64,000 nucleotides of DNA, from positions 1 through 64,000 of the forward strand of contig NZ_WRXO01000005.1 of assembly GCF_009758125.1 (NCBI RefSeq). Direction: 5' to 3'. The stretch is from Chitinophaga oryziterrae (GTDB lineage Bacteria > Bacteroidota > Bacteroidia > Chitinophagales > Chitinophagaceae). Of this stretch, positions 15,377 through 23,663 are shown one piece after another. Position 1 is the stretch's first letter. Each line of letters starts with the position of its first letter. Both the position numbers and the translations under genes were made by a program. The notes beneath the pieces are model-generated. The model did no database searches. It was not told the DNA's origin and worked only from the letters and a program-made list of their open reading frames with translations.

Positions 15377-15435
15377 GGGAAGGCGCTGCCGCCGCGCCAT
15401 TCCCCTTCCCATCCCGGCGGGGTTTCAAACAATGG
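15377..15435 (+). repeat. GC-rich ~60-bp repeat, copy 2
   Basis: Same element as 13153-13214, in the same orientation, with two small differences in the middle. It abuts the integrase stop codon. Confidence 0.85.
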
Positions 15436-15436
15436 T

Positions 15437-16750
15437 TTATTCCGGTTCCGGTTGTTCTCTCGGTTTAGTTTTCTTGTTGATAACCGCATCCAGTGCATCG
15501 TCTGCCGCCTGATGGATGAAGTTTTGTTGATATCCGATGGTTGTTTCAACCTTGCTATGCCTGTAGAGCTTTTGCAGCATTTGTATTGGGATCGTATCTC
15601 CGGCCATTCCGGCGAACGTGTGCCGGGAAATATGCATCGTCAGTTTTGAGGTTATCTCTGCGGCGGGTGCGACATGGTTACGGAGGATTTTATCAAGAGC
15701 GCTCGTCTTAAAGGCAATCGTCCGTTGCGTGTTAAACTCGTCGGCAAGATCAATGCCCCTTAATTCCGGGAAGATAAGATCGTCGCCATTTCCTTTGAAC
15801 TGCTCGTAATGTTTCAGGATGGCGACGGCCTTATCCGGGATTTTCAACGAGCCGCCCTTGTCATTCTTTCCCATGGAATAATGCAGACGGTAATTTTGAA
15901 AGTCCGACCAGCGTAAGCGTAGCACATCCGACACCCGCATTCCGGCAAAATAGAAAGAGAACAACCATAATTTGCGGGCATGATCGTGTGTAGGATTGGG
16001 CAACTCGGTGTTTTCGATACATTCCACATCTTCCGGGGAAACCCCAACTTTCTTCGTATCGGGAAACTTAATCTTGATCCCGTCTTCGCCAAAAGGGGAT
16101 TGATCCTTGGTGATGACATGGTTTTTGCGGGCATGGGCGAACACCGACCGGATCACGACCAGGTGGTTCATGATCGTGCGTTCACCCATCGGTTTTTTAG
16201 GCTTGGCAATGCTGGGACGCTTGCGCTGATCCGTAGAGGTTTTGGTTTTACGGGGCAGGGTGTGGCAGGACTTCAGATAGACCTTAAACTTTTCCAGCAA
16301 GCCGACCGTAATATCCGAGAAGGCAATATCCTCACCTTTCAAGAAATCCCGGAAATGTCCAATTCGTGGTTTGTCGGCGGTGTACTGATTGTATTTACCA
16401 CCCTGTTTCAGACCATTCAAAAAATCGTCGGCCTGAGGGAAGAAGGTTGCGCCCGTACTCGGTTTGATCTTGTTACGGACGGCCTTCGCGCTGACATGGG
16501 TTTTCTTGGATTCAATTTCCAATGCACCATCCGTCGCCTCGGCCAATTTTTTCAGAAGTAAGTTATTCAGACGCGCGGAATTGGCGTGTGATTTTTTGAC
16601 ACGCTGTTTTCCTTCGTCCCAATCCTCTATTTTTACGGCGTAGCCAAGATGGATGAAACTTGTTTTACGATCTTTGGTAATGCGCAAGCAGAGCGGCAAT
16701 GTGCCGTCCTTACTGAGCTTCTTGCGAAGAACAATTTTGACTGTGGCCAT
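15437..16750 (-). CDS. Tyrosine integrase of Bacteroidota integrative elements
   Basis: 437 residues, the expected length. The N-terminal arm-binding domain (MATVKIVLRKKLSKDGTLPL; SFIHLGYAVKIEDWDEGKQR) and the SAM-like core-binding domain (about 105-215) are those of the Bacteroidota integrase group. The catalytic domain shows SFYFAGMRVSDVLRLRWSDF (first Arg), a Lys in the HYSMGKNDKGGSLKIP region, HISRHTFAGM (His-x-x-Arg) and LYRHSKVETTIGYQQ with the nucleophilic Tyr. It catalyses integration and excision of the element. The gene is the outermost one and reads inward from the tRNA-Phe border about 140 bp away, the classic int-att layout. It is preferred over the cut P4-type integrase as the enzyme that placed this element. 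Confidence 0.93.
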   Translation of the reverse strand: MATVKIVLRKKLSKDGTLPLCLRITKDRKTSFIHLGYAVKIEDWDEGKQRVKKSHANSARLNNLLLKKLAEATDGALEIESKKTHVSAKAVRNKIKPSTGATFFPQADDFLNGLKQGGKYNQYTADKPRIGHFRDFLKGEDIAFSDITVGLLEKFKVYLKSCHTLPRKTKTSTDQRKRPSIAKPKKPMGERTIMNHLVVIRSVFAHARKNHVITKDQSPFGEDGIKIKFPDTKKVGVSPEDVECIENTELPNPTHDHARKLWLFSFYFAGMRVSDVLRLRWSDFQNYRLHYSMGKNDKGGSLKIPDKAVAILKHYEQFKGNGDDLIFPELRGIDLADEFNTQRTIAFKTSALDKILRNHVAPAAEITSKLTMHISRHTFAGMAGDTIPIQMLQKLYRHSKVETTIGYQQNFIHQAADDALDAVINKKTKPREQPEPE

Positions 16751-16892
16751 GTTGTACCTGAATGTTTTGGGTACAACATAGGTACAACAAATCCCGCATT
16801 AACCCGGTTTTTTCTGAATGAATGCAACACGATTAATAATTGATAATCAATCATATACGATCATATCGCACCATATGAAACCAGATTGGTTA

Positions 16893-16937
16893 GGACTGAA
16901 AATCCTTGTGTCGGCGGTTCGATCCCGCCTCACACCA
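16893..16937 (+). other. attR-like border: 3' fragment of tRNA-Phe(GAA)
   Basis: The text has the 3' half of an anticodon arm (AGGA-CTGAAAA-TCCT, anticodon GAA), a GTGTC variable loop, a T arm GGCGG-TTCGATC-CCGCC and a 3' acceptor strand TCACACC. No matching 5' acceptor strand GGTGTGA or D arm occurs upstream. It is therefore not a whole tRNA gene but the duplicated 3' core left by integration, and it marks the right end of the element. The intact gene should lie left of the window. Confidence 0.75.
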
Positions 16938-16938
16938 C

Positions 16939-16977
16939 AAGCCTGTAAGTCAGTTACTTACAGGCTTATTTTTTTTA
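16939..16977 (+). terminator. tRNA-type rho-independent terminator
   Basis: AAGCCTGTAAGT (16939-16950) pairs perfectly with ACTTACAGGCTT (16956-16967) and is followed by a long T run. It is the original terminator of the tRNA gene and therefore host DNA outside the element. Confidence 0.9.
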
Positions 16978-17520
16978 TCCAAAGTCCATCTTTTACAAAA
17001 ATTCCGCACTAGTATATCCTATCTTAATCATTAGCCTCCGGGTAAGAACAGTTTCTCATTGTCTGTATGTAAAGTGCGAGGCATTCTGTCAAAATAGATT
17101 CCTTGGTTTATGATGAAACATTTGACCTTACTTCTTGTCCAATTCCTACTCCGCAAGAATTAGAAGAAAGCAGAAATAATTCATTTCACCCGAGTATTCT
17201 TCTCAGAAAAAGGGAAGTTTCTGAACAACTTGCAAAGCTTATACCGGACATGTTACTCCTTAGAATCTGACATACTGTGGCGGAGCCAATTGTTTGGTTA
17301 GTCTAATAATACCTCTTATCAAAACACCTGTTGTAAAAATCCAGTTCCTTGCAAATTTGCTAGAAATCCCTCAAAAAATTCGATAATTCTCCACCTTGTT
17401 TACTAAAAATCGCTGTAAATCATAGATTAACATTGATTTTATTGTGCGATTAGCTGTGTTATATTGAATATTACAAGATCATTATCACCTTCCTTTTGTC
17501 AGGTTTATACTACTGAAAAC
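16978..17520. other. Gene-poor junction with a reading-frame relic
   Basis: No intact gene. An open frame from 17073 to the TGA at 17270 (65 codons, VKIDSLVYDETFDLTSCPIP onward) has protein-like composition but no good start, and looks like the tail of a lost gene. A 20-bp sequence at 17364-17383 is repeated at 22077-22096. The rest is AT-rich and featureless to me. Confidence 0.35.
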
Positions 17521-17551
17521 TTGACAGAATACTCTTTATTTAGTATATTTG
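17521..17551 (+). promoter_or_regulatory. Bacteroidota-type promoter of the abiE operon
   Basis: TTG at 17521 and TATATTTG at 17544-17551 with a 20-bp spacer match the TTG-N19-21-TAnnTTTG consensus. The ATG at 17558 is only 7 nt after the -7 box, so the transcript would be leaderless. Confidence 0.65.
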
Positions 17552-17557
17552 AATATC

Positions 17558-18292
17558 ATGAAAACAGTTATGGTATCTCAAAGTGTGAAAAAAGTCATTG
17601 ATAAAATCCCTCCCGGAAAAATCTTTGATTATTCTTTTTTCTCTTTAAGTCCGGATAAGGAACAGGCACTTACCAAAACGTTAAGCAGGATGTATAAGAA
17701 CGGCGAATTAGCCAGGGTGAGTAAAGGGAAATATTATAAACCGACAGAGACCCGATTTGGTCAATTGAGACCAAAGGAAGAAGAGTTGATTAATGCTTTA
17801 ACTTCCAATAAAAAGACACAAACTGGCTATCTTACAGGGACAGCCCTTTATAACCAAATGGGATTGACATCTCAGATATCAAACGATTTACTAATTGCTC
17901 AAAATGTTGTACAGCCCAACAAAAAATTGGTTGGCTATAACATCAGATATACAAAACGTACGGTAAAAATAAAAAAGGAATATGTTCCCTTACTACAGTT
18001 GTTGGATGCGTTCAGAGATATTAAATCCATTCCTGATGCACCCATTGATCAGTCAGTAAAGATACTGGGCTCAAAGATAGCTGAGCTATCAGATAAGGAT
18101 ATCAAAACAATGATTAACCTAAGTCGGGACTATAACCCAGCTACCAGGGCCTTACTAGGAGCAGTGCTTAACTATTATCGTCCAATCATCAAAACTGATA
18201 CTTTACTCTCCTCATTGAATCCACTCACTAAATTTAAGATTGGCATTTCTGATAAGGTGCTTGGCACTAAACAAAAGTGGAATATCGTATGA
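17558..18292 (+). CDS. AbiEi-like antitoxin/transcription regulator (DUF6088 type)
   Basis: 244 residues from ATG 17558; a TTG 3 codons earlier lies inside the -7 box and is rejected. The N-terminal winged helix-turn-helix (IPPGKIFDYSFFSLSPDKEQ, ALTKTLSRMYKNGELARVSK, GKYYKPTETRFGQLRPKEEE) is the AbiEi/DUF6088 pattern, in which a promoter-binding domain precedes an antitoxin domain (LTGTALYNQMGLTSQISNDL onward). In type IV toxin-antitoxin pairs this protein represses the operon and counteracts the nucleotidyltransferase toxin. The stop codon overlaps the next start (ATGA at 18289), the usual tight coupling of such pairs. Confidence 0.85.
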   Translation: MKTVMVSQSVKKVIDKIPPGKIFDYSFFSLSPDKEQALTKTLSRMYKNGELARVSKGKYYKPTETRFGQLRPKEEELINALTSNKKTQTGYLTGTALYNQMGLTSQISNDLLIAQNVVQPNKKLVGYNIRYTKRTVKIKKEYVPLLQLLDAFRDIKSIPDAPIDQSVKILGSKIAELSDKDIKTMINLSRDYNPATRALLGAVLNYYRPIIKTDTLLSSLNPLTKFKIGISDKVLGTKQKWNIV

Positions 18293-19272
18293 TCTTGCAT
18301 AAGTCACCTGATGCTTTTAGGGATGCTGTTGAAGCTACTGCTCAGTCCTTAAATCTTCGTCCTGTTTTTGTGGAAAAGGACTATTGGATTGTTTATGTGT
18401 TAAAGCAACTTGCGGCATCCGAATTTGCAGATAAAGTAATCTTCAAAGGAGGCACCTCATTATCTAAAGCATATCAATGCATTCAAAGGTTTTCGGAGGA
18501 TATAGATCTGGCTATTCTTTCTCCTGGTGATTATAGTGGAAATCAACTTAGCAAACTTATTAAGTCTGTAGAAAGTTCTATTACGAAGGGAATGACTTAT
18601 CAACCTGGTCATGTGCAGGAGAAAAAGTTTGGAAGGAACAGGTCTACGGTTTATGGTTATGTGCGTTTTCTTGAAGAGAACGATTTTGGAGTTGTAAAAG
18701 ATTACATCCTGGTTGAAATTAATTGCCTGACGAATCCCGTACCTCATGAAATAAGATCAATCCAAACTTACATAGGGCAATATCTAAATGCGGAAGGTTA
18801 CCAGGATACGACTCTCGAATACGAACTGAATCCATTTAATTTGAAGGTATTATCATTGCGTAGAACACTTTTTGAAAAGATATTATCCTTAAACCGACTT
18901 TCATATGATGGAATTACAAAACTGGTAGAGAAGGCACGGCACTTTTATGATATTCACAAGCTTTGTCAACATCCAGATCTTAAAGATGATTTGATGAATA
19001 AAAGCGATTTTGAGATTTTGACGAAAGCATTAGAGGACGACAATGTTAATGAAACTATGACAGGGGACTGGAAAGGAAAACCTTTATCTTCTTCACCTTT
19101 ATTCGCTGATCTGGAATCTACATGGGCAGAAGTAGCACCTGGCTATAGGGCTAATCTCCAAGGATTAATCTGGGATGGGAATCTACCAGCACAAGATCAA
19201 ATATTAACCACGCTGAAAAGGGTCCGGACATTTATTGCTAGTTATGATGAAAATCGGAAGTCAGGCCTCTAA
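18289..19272 (+). CDS. AbiEii/AbiGii-type nucleotidyltransferase toxin
   Basis: 327 residues from ATG 18289, which overlaps the antitoxin stop; a GTG at 18277 is less likely. The family signature is present: FVEKDYWIVYVLKQL, then VIFKGGTSLSKAYQCIQRFS with the G-G-T-S-L nucleotidyltransferase motif, and EDIDLAIL with the D-x-D metal site. Later blocks include VLSLRRTLFEKILSLNRLSY and RHFYDIHKLCQ. AbiEii toxins add nucleotides to RNA (tRNA acceptor ends in studied cases) and cause growth arrest or abortive infection. All motifs look intact. Confidence 0.9.
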   Translation: MILHKSPDAFRDAVEATAQSLNLRPVFVEKDYWIVYVLKQLAASEFADKVIFKGGTSLSKAYQCIQRFSEDIDLAILSPGDYSGNQLSKLIKSVESSITKGMTYQPGHVQEKKFGRNRSTVYGYVRFLEENDFGVVKDYILVEINCLTNPVPHEIRSIQTYIGQYLNAEGYQDTTLEYELNPFNLKVLSLRRTLFEKILSLNRLSYDGITKLVEKARHFYDIHKLCQHPDLKDDLMNKSDFEILTKALEDDNVNETMTGDWKGKPLSSSPLFADLESTWAEVAPGYRANLQGLIWDGNLPAQDQILTTLKRVRTFIASYDENRKSGL

Positions 19273-19338
19273 TCCTTTACTATCAAGTAATACATAATAT
19301 TGTAGCTCTTTTAATATTTAAACAAATAACTAATCGGG

Positions 19339-20961
19339 TTGACAAACAATTGTTCCAGTAATGAAATAAACTTATTTACTTCTCTATTTAAGGGCAGAAG
19401 CGATGTATTTGCTATTCGTTGGGAAAAGGAACCTAAGAGTGGCTATATGCCTGCATATTTTTACGATCCATTCCGTTACAGAATGCATAAAATGAAGGGC
19501 GGTGCTTTTGAGAACTATTCTGAAAAGAGCTATCTGCCCTTAACAAATGAACAAATAACAAAGCACATAAATGGAACACAATTAATTGGCCTTTATCCGC
19601 TATTACAGGATAATACTTCTTGGCTTATTGCTGCGGATTTTGACGAACAGAATTGGGTAGAGGATAGCAGAAAGTTTATAGGACTCTGTATGAAAAAGGG
19701 AATTCCTGCCTATCTTGAGCGATCCCGTTCCGGTAAAGGTGGACATGTATGGATTTTCTTTCAGCAACCTTATCCTGCATTTAAAAGCAGGAAAATTGTA
19801 TTGGCACTACTAACAGAAGCAGGTGTTATTTCAACATTTGACAAAAATTCCAGCTTTGACCGGCTTTTTCCCAATCAGGATAAACTTTCAGGTAAAGGAT
19901 TAGGCAATCTTATAGCTTTGCCTTTGCATAAAACCTCATGGGAGCAAGGAAACAGCTGCTTTATTAACCACGACACGTTAGAAGCATTCTCAGATCAGTG
20001 GGCTTATCTTGAAGCCATTCAAAAAGTAAGTTTACAAAAATTAGACGAATGTTATCAATCTATTATATCAACTCTATCTGTCAATAGCGTATCTTCTGAT
20101 AGTAAAGGGCTAACTATTTCATTAGGCAATACCATTCGGCTCAACCGTGATGCAATCCCTATTTCATTGATTAATTTTCTAAAAGATGAACTGAATTTTG
20201 CTAATACTGAATTCATCATCAGGAAGAAAGTTGGCAGAAACACATTTGGTACAGAACGGTTTTTCAAATTCATAGAAGAAACAGAGGATCATGTTATTTT
20301 GCCCAGAGGATTTACAGGTAAACTTTTACGCTTTTGTAAAGATGCCACTATCCCTTTTGAGTTTAATGATCAAAGAGCCCGAAAGGAGAATGTTCCATTT
20401 CTGTTTCAGACAGTATTGAGAGAATATCAGGATATAGCAATAACTGCATCATCCAAAAAAGATATGGGAGTGATTACTGCTCCTCCTGGTTCCGGAAAAA
20501 CAATCATAGGGTTAAAGATAATTGCTGACAAACAACAGCCGGCTCTTATAGTCGTCCACAGAAAACAATTGATGGATCAGTGGATCGAACGGATAGAAAC
20601 CTTCCTGGGAATACCTAAACAGGAAATTGGGAAAATAGGACAAGGGAAATCCAAAATAGGTAGACAAATTACGGTCGCCACAATACAGAGTTTAGCTAAA
20701 GAGGTAGATAATCCCGAAAGTGCAGTGCTTAAAAATGCTTTCGGAACAATTCTAATAGATGAGTGTCATCATGTTACCGCCGAAAGCTATCATAGAACTA
20801 TACAACAGCTTAACAGCTATTATATATATGGTTTAACAGCTACTCCTTTCCGGAAATACAATGATGGGAAATTGATTTTCATTCATCTCGGTGAGATCAT
20901 AGCAGAACTAACATCTCAACAAACAGGTAAGATCAGGCAGGCTACCATGGTATTGCGATGA
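19339..20961 (+). CDS. TOTE-type primase-helicase, C-terminally truncated
   Basis: 540 residues from a TTG codon (no ATG fits; a stop lies 4 codons upstream). The N-terminal archaeo-eukaryotic primase domain of TOTE conflict systems is clear: SLFKGRSDVFAIRWEKE, LIGLYPLLQDNTSWLIAADF followed by DE (D-x-D metal site, about 97-102), LERSRSGKGGHVWIFF (about 125-140) and FDRLFPNQDKLSGKGLGNLI. A superfamily 2 helicase domain follows: Walker A TAPPGSGKT at about 380-388, DECHH at about 473 and TATPF at about 500. The frame stops about 40 residues after that, so the second RecA lobe and any nuclease are missing; complete members are roughly twice as long. The following gene is unrelated, which points to a deletion junction near 20,960. 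Probably inactive as a helicase; the primase domain could still fold. Confidence 0.85.
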   Translation: MTNNCSSNEINLFTSLFKGRSDVFAIRWEKEPKSGYMPAYFYDPFRYRMHKMKGGAFENYSEKSYLPLTNEQITKHINGTQLIGLYPLLQDNTSWLIAADFDEQNWVEDSRKFIGLCMKKGIPAYLERSRSGKGGHVWIFFQQPYPAFKSRKIVLALLTEAGVISTFDKNSSFDRLFPNQDKLSGKGLGNLIALPLHKTSWEQGNSCFINHDTLEAFSDQWAYLEAIQKVSLQKLDECYQSIISTLSVNSVSSDSKGLTISLGNTIRLNRDAIPISLINFLKDELNFANTEFIIRKKVGRNTFGTERFFKFIEETEDHVILPRGFTGKLLRFCKDATIPFEFNDQRARKENVPFLFQTVLREYQDIAITASSKKDMGVITAPPGSGKTIIGLKIIADKQQPALIVVHRKQLMDQWIERIETFLGIPKQEIGKIGQGKSKIGRQITVATIQSLAKEVDNPESAVLKNAFGTILIDECHHVTAESYHRTIQQLNSYYIYGLTATPFRKYNDGKLIFIHLGEIIAELTSQQTGKIRQATMVLR

Positions 20962-20964
20962 TAA

Positions 20965-21588
20965 ATGGAAGGAAGTAATTTTATCATTCAAAAATGGCAG
21001 TACGCACAACTCATGATTGATCACAAGAATGCTGTAAATAATATGCTGGTGCCAGGAGAAAGACAGCACACATTTCGTATTCAAGCTAATACCATAGTGG
21101 ATTTTAATAAATGGTTGATTACAGGCGCTGGGGCTGACAGGGACAGTTTAGGAATATTGGTTACAGAGCTTTTATATGAACTTTTAGAACAATGGTCTGG
21201 CAATAACCAAACTTTACATCAGTGGACACATGCTGAATGGAAGGATTTCGGGAATATTATTTTTATTCACGCATATAATGAGCCTGTAGAAGTTATGCTT
21301 CATATTGGCATGAACGGGGAGGGAATTTACTTACAAATGAACACCAGATTTCAAGAGGCGTTTGTAAATGGTTTGCCTGATAGTTTAAAAAAGCATCTTT
21401 TACAATTATCATCCCTTGGTAAATTTGAGTCATGTGAAGAGAATGATTATTTTCTAATATTGTGGCCATATGAAAACTATTCTATTATTGATATTTTTTC
21501 TAATGGCAGTATTGCATTTTCATTGATGTATCATTTATGCCTGGAACTAAACCAGCCTGACAATTTGTTATATGGCCAGAAGATTTAA
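20965..21588 (+). CDS. Hypothetical protein
   Basis: 207 residues, not recognised. It is a soluble alpha/beta-looking protein: QKWQYAQLMIDHKNAVNNML, FNKWLITGAGADRDSLGILV, IFIHAYNEPVEVMLHIGMNG, YFLILWPYENYSIIDIFSNG. It begins 3 nt after the truncated TOTE frame ends, and its start may be the fossil of a deletion joint. No catalytic motif is visible. It overlaps the next tiny frame by 17 nt. Confidence 0.5.
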   Translation: MEGSNFIIQKWQYAQLMIDHKNAVNNMLVPGERQHTFRIQANTIVDFNKWLITGAGADRDSLGILVTELLYELLEQWSGNNQTLHQWTHAEWKDFGNIIFIHAYNEPVEVMLHIGMNGEGIYLQMNTRFQEAFVNGLPDSLKKHLLQLSSLGKFESCEENDYFLILWPYENYSIIDIFSNGSIAFSLMYHLCLELNQPDNLLYGQKI

Positions 21589-21697
21589 TGCTAACAAAAG
21601 AAGGATTGAACAGCTATTTAACAACCGTTTTGACGATATCTCCAGACGGCTTGAAAAACGCTTGTATTTTACAAATCCTACCTGGAGGCAACCTTGA
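21572..21697 (+). CDS. Tiny basic hypothetical protein
   Basis: 41 residues beginning MARRFNANKRRIEQLFNNRF and ending TNPTWRQP. Eleven Arg/Lys make it strongly basic. Its start lies inside the end of the 207-aa gene and its stop overlaps the TTG start of the next gene (TTGA), so it fits as a coupled link in one operon. Existence as a protein is plausible but unproven. Confidence 0.4.
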   Translation: MARRFNANKRRIEQLFNNRFDDISRRLEKRLYFTNPTWRQP

Positions 21698-22002
21698 AAT
21701 TTCCGGTTCGCATTACTGGAATTGAAGATTTTGACTGGGAAGAGTTTTACATTTTAGGTCTGGGAGAGAAACGGGAGTATGAAATGCTAAAGAAAACCCG
21801 GCCTTCACATACCGATATATTCAATATGATCAGGATCGATCCTTATTATGATGAGGATTATGGCTTGTTTGCAAAAGTAACAAGGCTCTCCGATAAAAAG
21901 CGTTTTCAACTCCCGCTGGCAGATATGAAAGCCATAGATAAGAAATCACCGGAATATCAGTTGCTTGAAGACTATTCCGTTTGGTTTATTAATTATCAGT
22001 AG
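21694..22002 (+). CDS. Small hypothetical protein
   Basis: 102 residues from TTG 21694 (KFPVRITGIEDFDWEEFYIL). The body LGLGEKREYEMLKKTRPSHT, DIFNMIRIDPYYDEDYGLFA and RLSDKKRFQLPLADMKAIDK looks like a compact, conserved domain that I have seen only in unnamed Bacteroidota proteins. Asp/Tyr-rich DPYYDEDYG could bind a metal. It closes the TOTE-remnant operon. Confidence 0.5.
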   Translation: MKFPVRITGIEDFDWEEFYILGLGEKREYEMLKKTRPSHTDIFNMIRIDPYYDEDYGLFAKVTRLSDKKRFQLPLADMKAIDKKSPEYQLLEDYSVWFINYQ

Positions 22003-22124
22003 AAGTCATCTGATTTCTGGAATCTCAAAAGTGGGTCTATAGGCTAGCCTAAGCGAAGCTCCTAATCAAACGTTCAAAATCCTCCAAAAAATTCGACATC
22101 TCCCCGCTCCTCTCCACCTGATAG

Positions 22125-22176
22125 TAAAGGCTTTGAGAGGAAACTCTTCAAAGCCTTTTTCTTTTACTACAACATT
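22125..22176 (+). terminator. Terminator, copy 1 of a ~50-bp repeat
   Basis: AAGGCTTTGAGAG and CTCTTCAAAGCCTT form the stem, followed by TTTCTTTT. The same stem plus flank (ending ACAACATT) recurs at 26163-26213. Confidence 0.8.
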
Positions 22177-22415
22177 TCAGTTGCTAATGTTCGTCGTTCA
22201 ATATTAAAATCCTATTGAACTCTACTTGTGAACGTTGAATTAATTGAAAAGGTTATTTCTTTCTACTCTGCTAAGTACTACAGTATCGAGGACCTTTAGA
22301 ACCTTTTCTGATTTCCAGAACTCGTTGTTCTGGAAGGCTCATTAATTCACACGCTGCTAAAAACTGATCATGGGCTTTGATAGCACTGATATTGTTGTGT
22401 TTTGAAGACCTGCAC
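22177..22415. other. Non-coding remnant sequence
   Basis: About 240 bp with stops in all frames and no recognised feature, between the repeat terminator and the truncated dehydrogenase. It includes the inverted CCAGAACtcgttGTTCTGG near 22316-22333, a possible regulator site or hairpin. Confidence 0.35.
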
Positions 22416-22532
22416 TTATAATAATTTTACCAATACCTCGGTATCTGAAATGCCGGGAACAGGTAATGTTGTAAATTCTAAATTTTCAATACCTCCGGGT
22501 TCATTTAAAACAATTGCCTTCATCATTTTCAT
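22416..22532 (-). pseudogene. N-terminal remnant of a medium-chain dehydrogenase/quinone oxidoreductase
   Basis: 38 codons beginning MKMMKAIVLNEPGGIENLEF and continuing TTLPVPGISDTEVLVK, the typical first strands of the zinc-type alcohol dehydrogenase / NADPH:quinone oxidoreductase superfamily. It ends at a stop after VKLL; nothing further left continues the fold. It lies 5 nt downstream of a complete gene of the same superfamily with a different N-terminus, so it is a remnant of a second paralogue and not a duplicate of the neighbour. Confidence 0.7.
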
Positions 22533-22537
22533 GGATT

Positions 22538-23551
22538 TCATAGCTTGATGACAATCTTCCCTACATGTTTTCCTTCTTCTAATCTTCGATAAGCATCCTG
22601 CACTTGCTCCAATGGGAATACCCTGTCAATAACAGGATGTATGTCGTTAATTTCGATAGCACGGTTTAATGCTGCAAAGCTTTCCGCACTGCCTACAGCA
22701 AGTCCCTGTATTCGCAAAAAGGACATATTGATCTTATGTTCGTGAATATTCAAAGGAAGGTCTGCTCCGGAGATAAACCCGGCTGTTCCCACAAATCCGT
22801 TTTCTTTGACAGAGAGCAATGACTTTGCAATGGTATCCGCCCCTGCTACATCCAGAGTGATATCCACGCCTTGACCATCGGTCAATGATAATACGTTCTT
22901 CTGCCAATCTGGGTAATCATTATAATTGATCACCGCATCAGCCCCTAAAGCTTTCAACCTTTCCGCTTTCTCATCGGTACTGGTTGTGGCGATTACCCTC
23001 GCTCCGGCAGCCTTTGCAATTTGAAGTGCGAAAAGGGATACGCCACCCGTTCCCTGAACAAGAACAGTCTGTCCTAATCGCAGGTTAGCCTGATTGATCA
23101 AAGCATGCCATGCGGTTAGTGCGGCAATAGGGAGCGTGGCGGCTTCTTCAAAACTGAGATTTTCCGGAGCTTTGACCAGCCCATGTTCGGGGATGCAAAC
23201 ATATTCTGATAGCACGCCAGGCGTCTGCCATGCTACCCGTACCCGATTACTTTCCCTGTCAATATTTCCTTTCGTCCAATTTTGCACGTACTGAATGGCC
23301 ACACGATCGCCAATTTCCCATTGAGTAACCTCATCTCCAATGGATGCTATAACCCCACAACCATCGGAAGCAGGAGTGTAAGGAAAAGCAAGATCTTTGT
23401 AGAAACTTCCATTTGCCAGTATCACATCCAGGTAATTTAAGGATACTGCTTTGATGTTGACCAACACCTCATATGCTTTGGGTATTGGTTTTTCCATTTC
23501 GCTGATGCGAAAGTTTTCGATTCCAAAATCGGTTAACTGAACTGCTTTCAT
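22538..23551 (-). CDS. Zinc-type alcohol dehydrogenase-like oxidoreductase
   Basis: 337 residues from ATG 23551 (MKAVQLTDFGIENFRISEME); an earlier in-frame ATG adds a non-family tail. GroES-like domain: YEVLVNIKAVSLNYLDVILA and YTPASDGCGVIASIGDEVTQ. Rossmann domain: the motif VLVQGTGGVSLFALQIAKAA (about 165-185) binds NAD(P)H, followed by ATTSTDEKAERLKALGADAV. The catalytic-zinc Cys/His set of true alcohol dehydrogenases is not complete (NYLDV replaces C-x-T-D), so it probably reduces quinones or enals. Divergent from an AraC-type regulator 124 bp away, which likely controls it. Confidence 0.85.
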   Translation of the reverse strand: MKAVQLTDFGIENFRISEMEKPIPKAYEVLVNIKAVSLNYLDVILANGSFYKDLAFPYTPASDGCGVIASIGDEVTQWEIGDRVAIQYVQNWTKGNIDRESNRVRVAWQTPGVLSEYVCIPEHGLVKAPENLSFEEAATLPIAALTAWHALINQANLRLGQTVLVQGTGGVSLFALQIAKAAGARVIATTSTDEKAERLKALGADAVINYNDYPDWQKNVLSLTDGQGVDITLDVAGADTIAKSLLSVKENGFVGTAGFISGADLPLNIHEHKINMSFLRIQGLAVGSAESFAALNRAIEINDIHPVIDRVFPLEQVQDAYRRLEEGKHVGKIVIKL

Positions 23552-23663
23552 GTCTTTGAATTTTAGACTACAAAGTTGGGAACGCAAGTATTTTAAAAGC
23601 AGTAACGTAGTCTGAAATAACAGTAATATTATTGGATTGCTTATTTTGTGATTGTAAAAATTA

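Larger units (their letters stand above)
17364..22096. repeat. 20-bp imperfect direct repeats bracketing the abiE/TOTE module
   Basis: 17364-17383 and 22077-22096 share AAATCC-N3-AAAAAATTCGA with 18 of 20 bases identical, and CTCCACC follows both at slightly different distance. The span between them holds the AbiE pair and the TOTE remnant. They may be old attachment or target-site sequences. Confidence 0.45.

Noticed and set aside
16860..16937. Complete tRNA gene at the element border
   Set aside because: There is no 5' acceptor strand or D arm upstream; only the 3' half is present.
20962..21588. Frameshifted continuation of the TOTE helicase
   Set aside because: No helicase lobe-2 motif appears in any frame after 20,961; the 207-aa product is unrelated, so it is a true loss.
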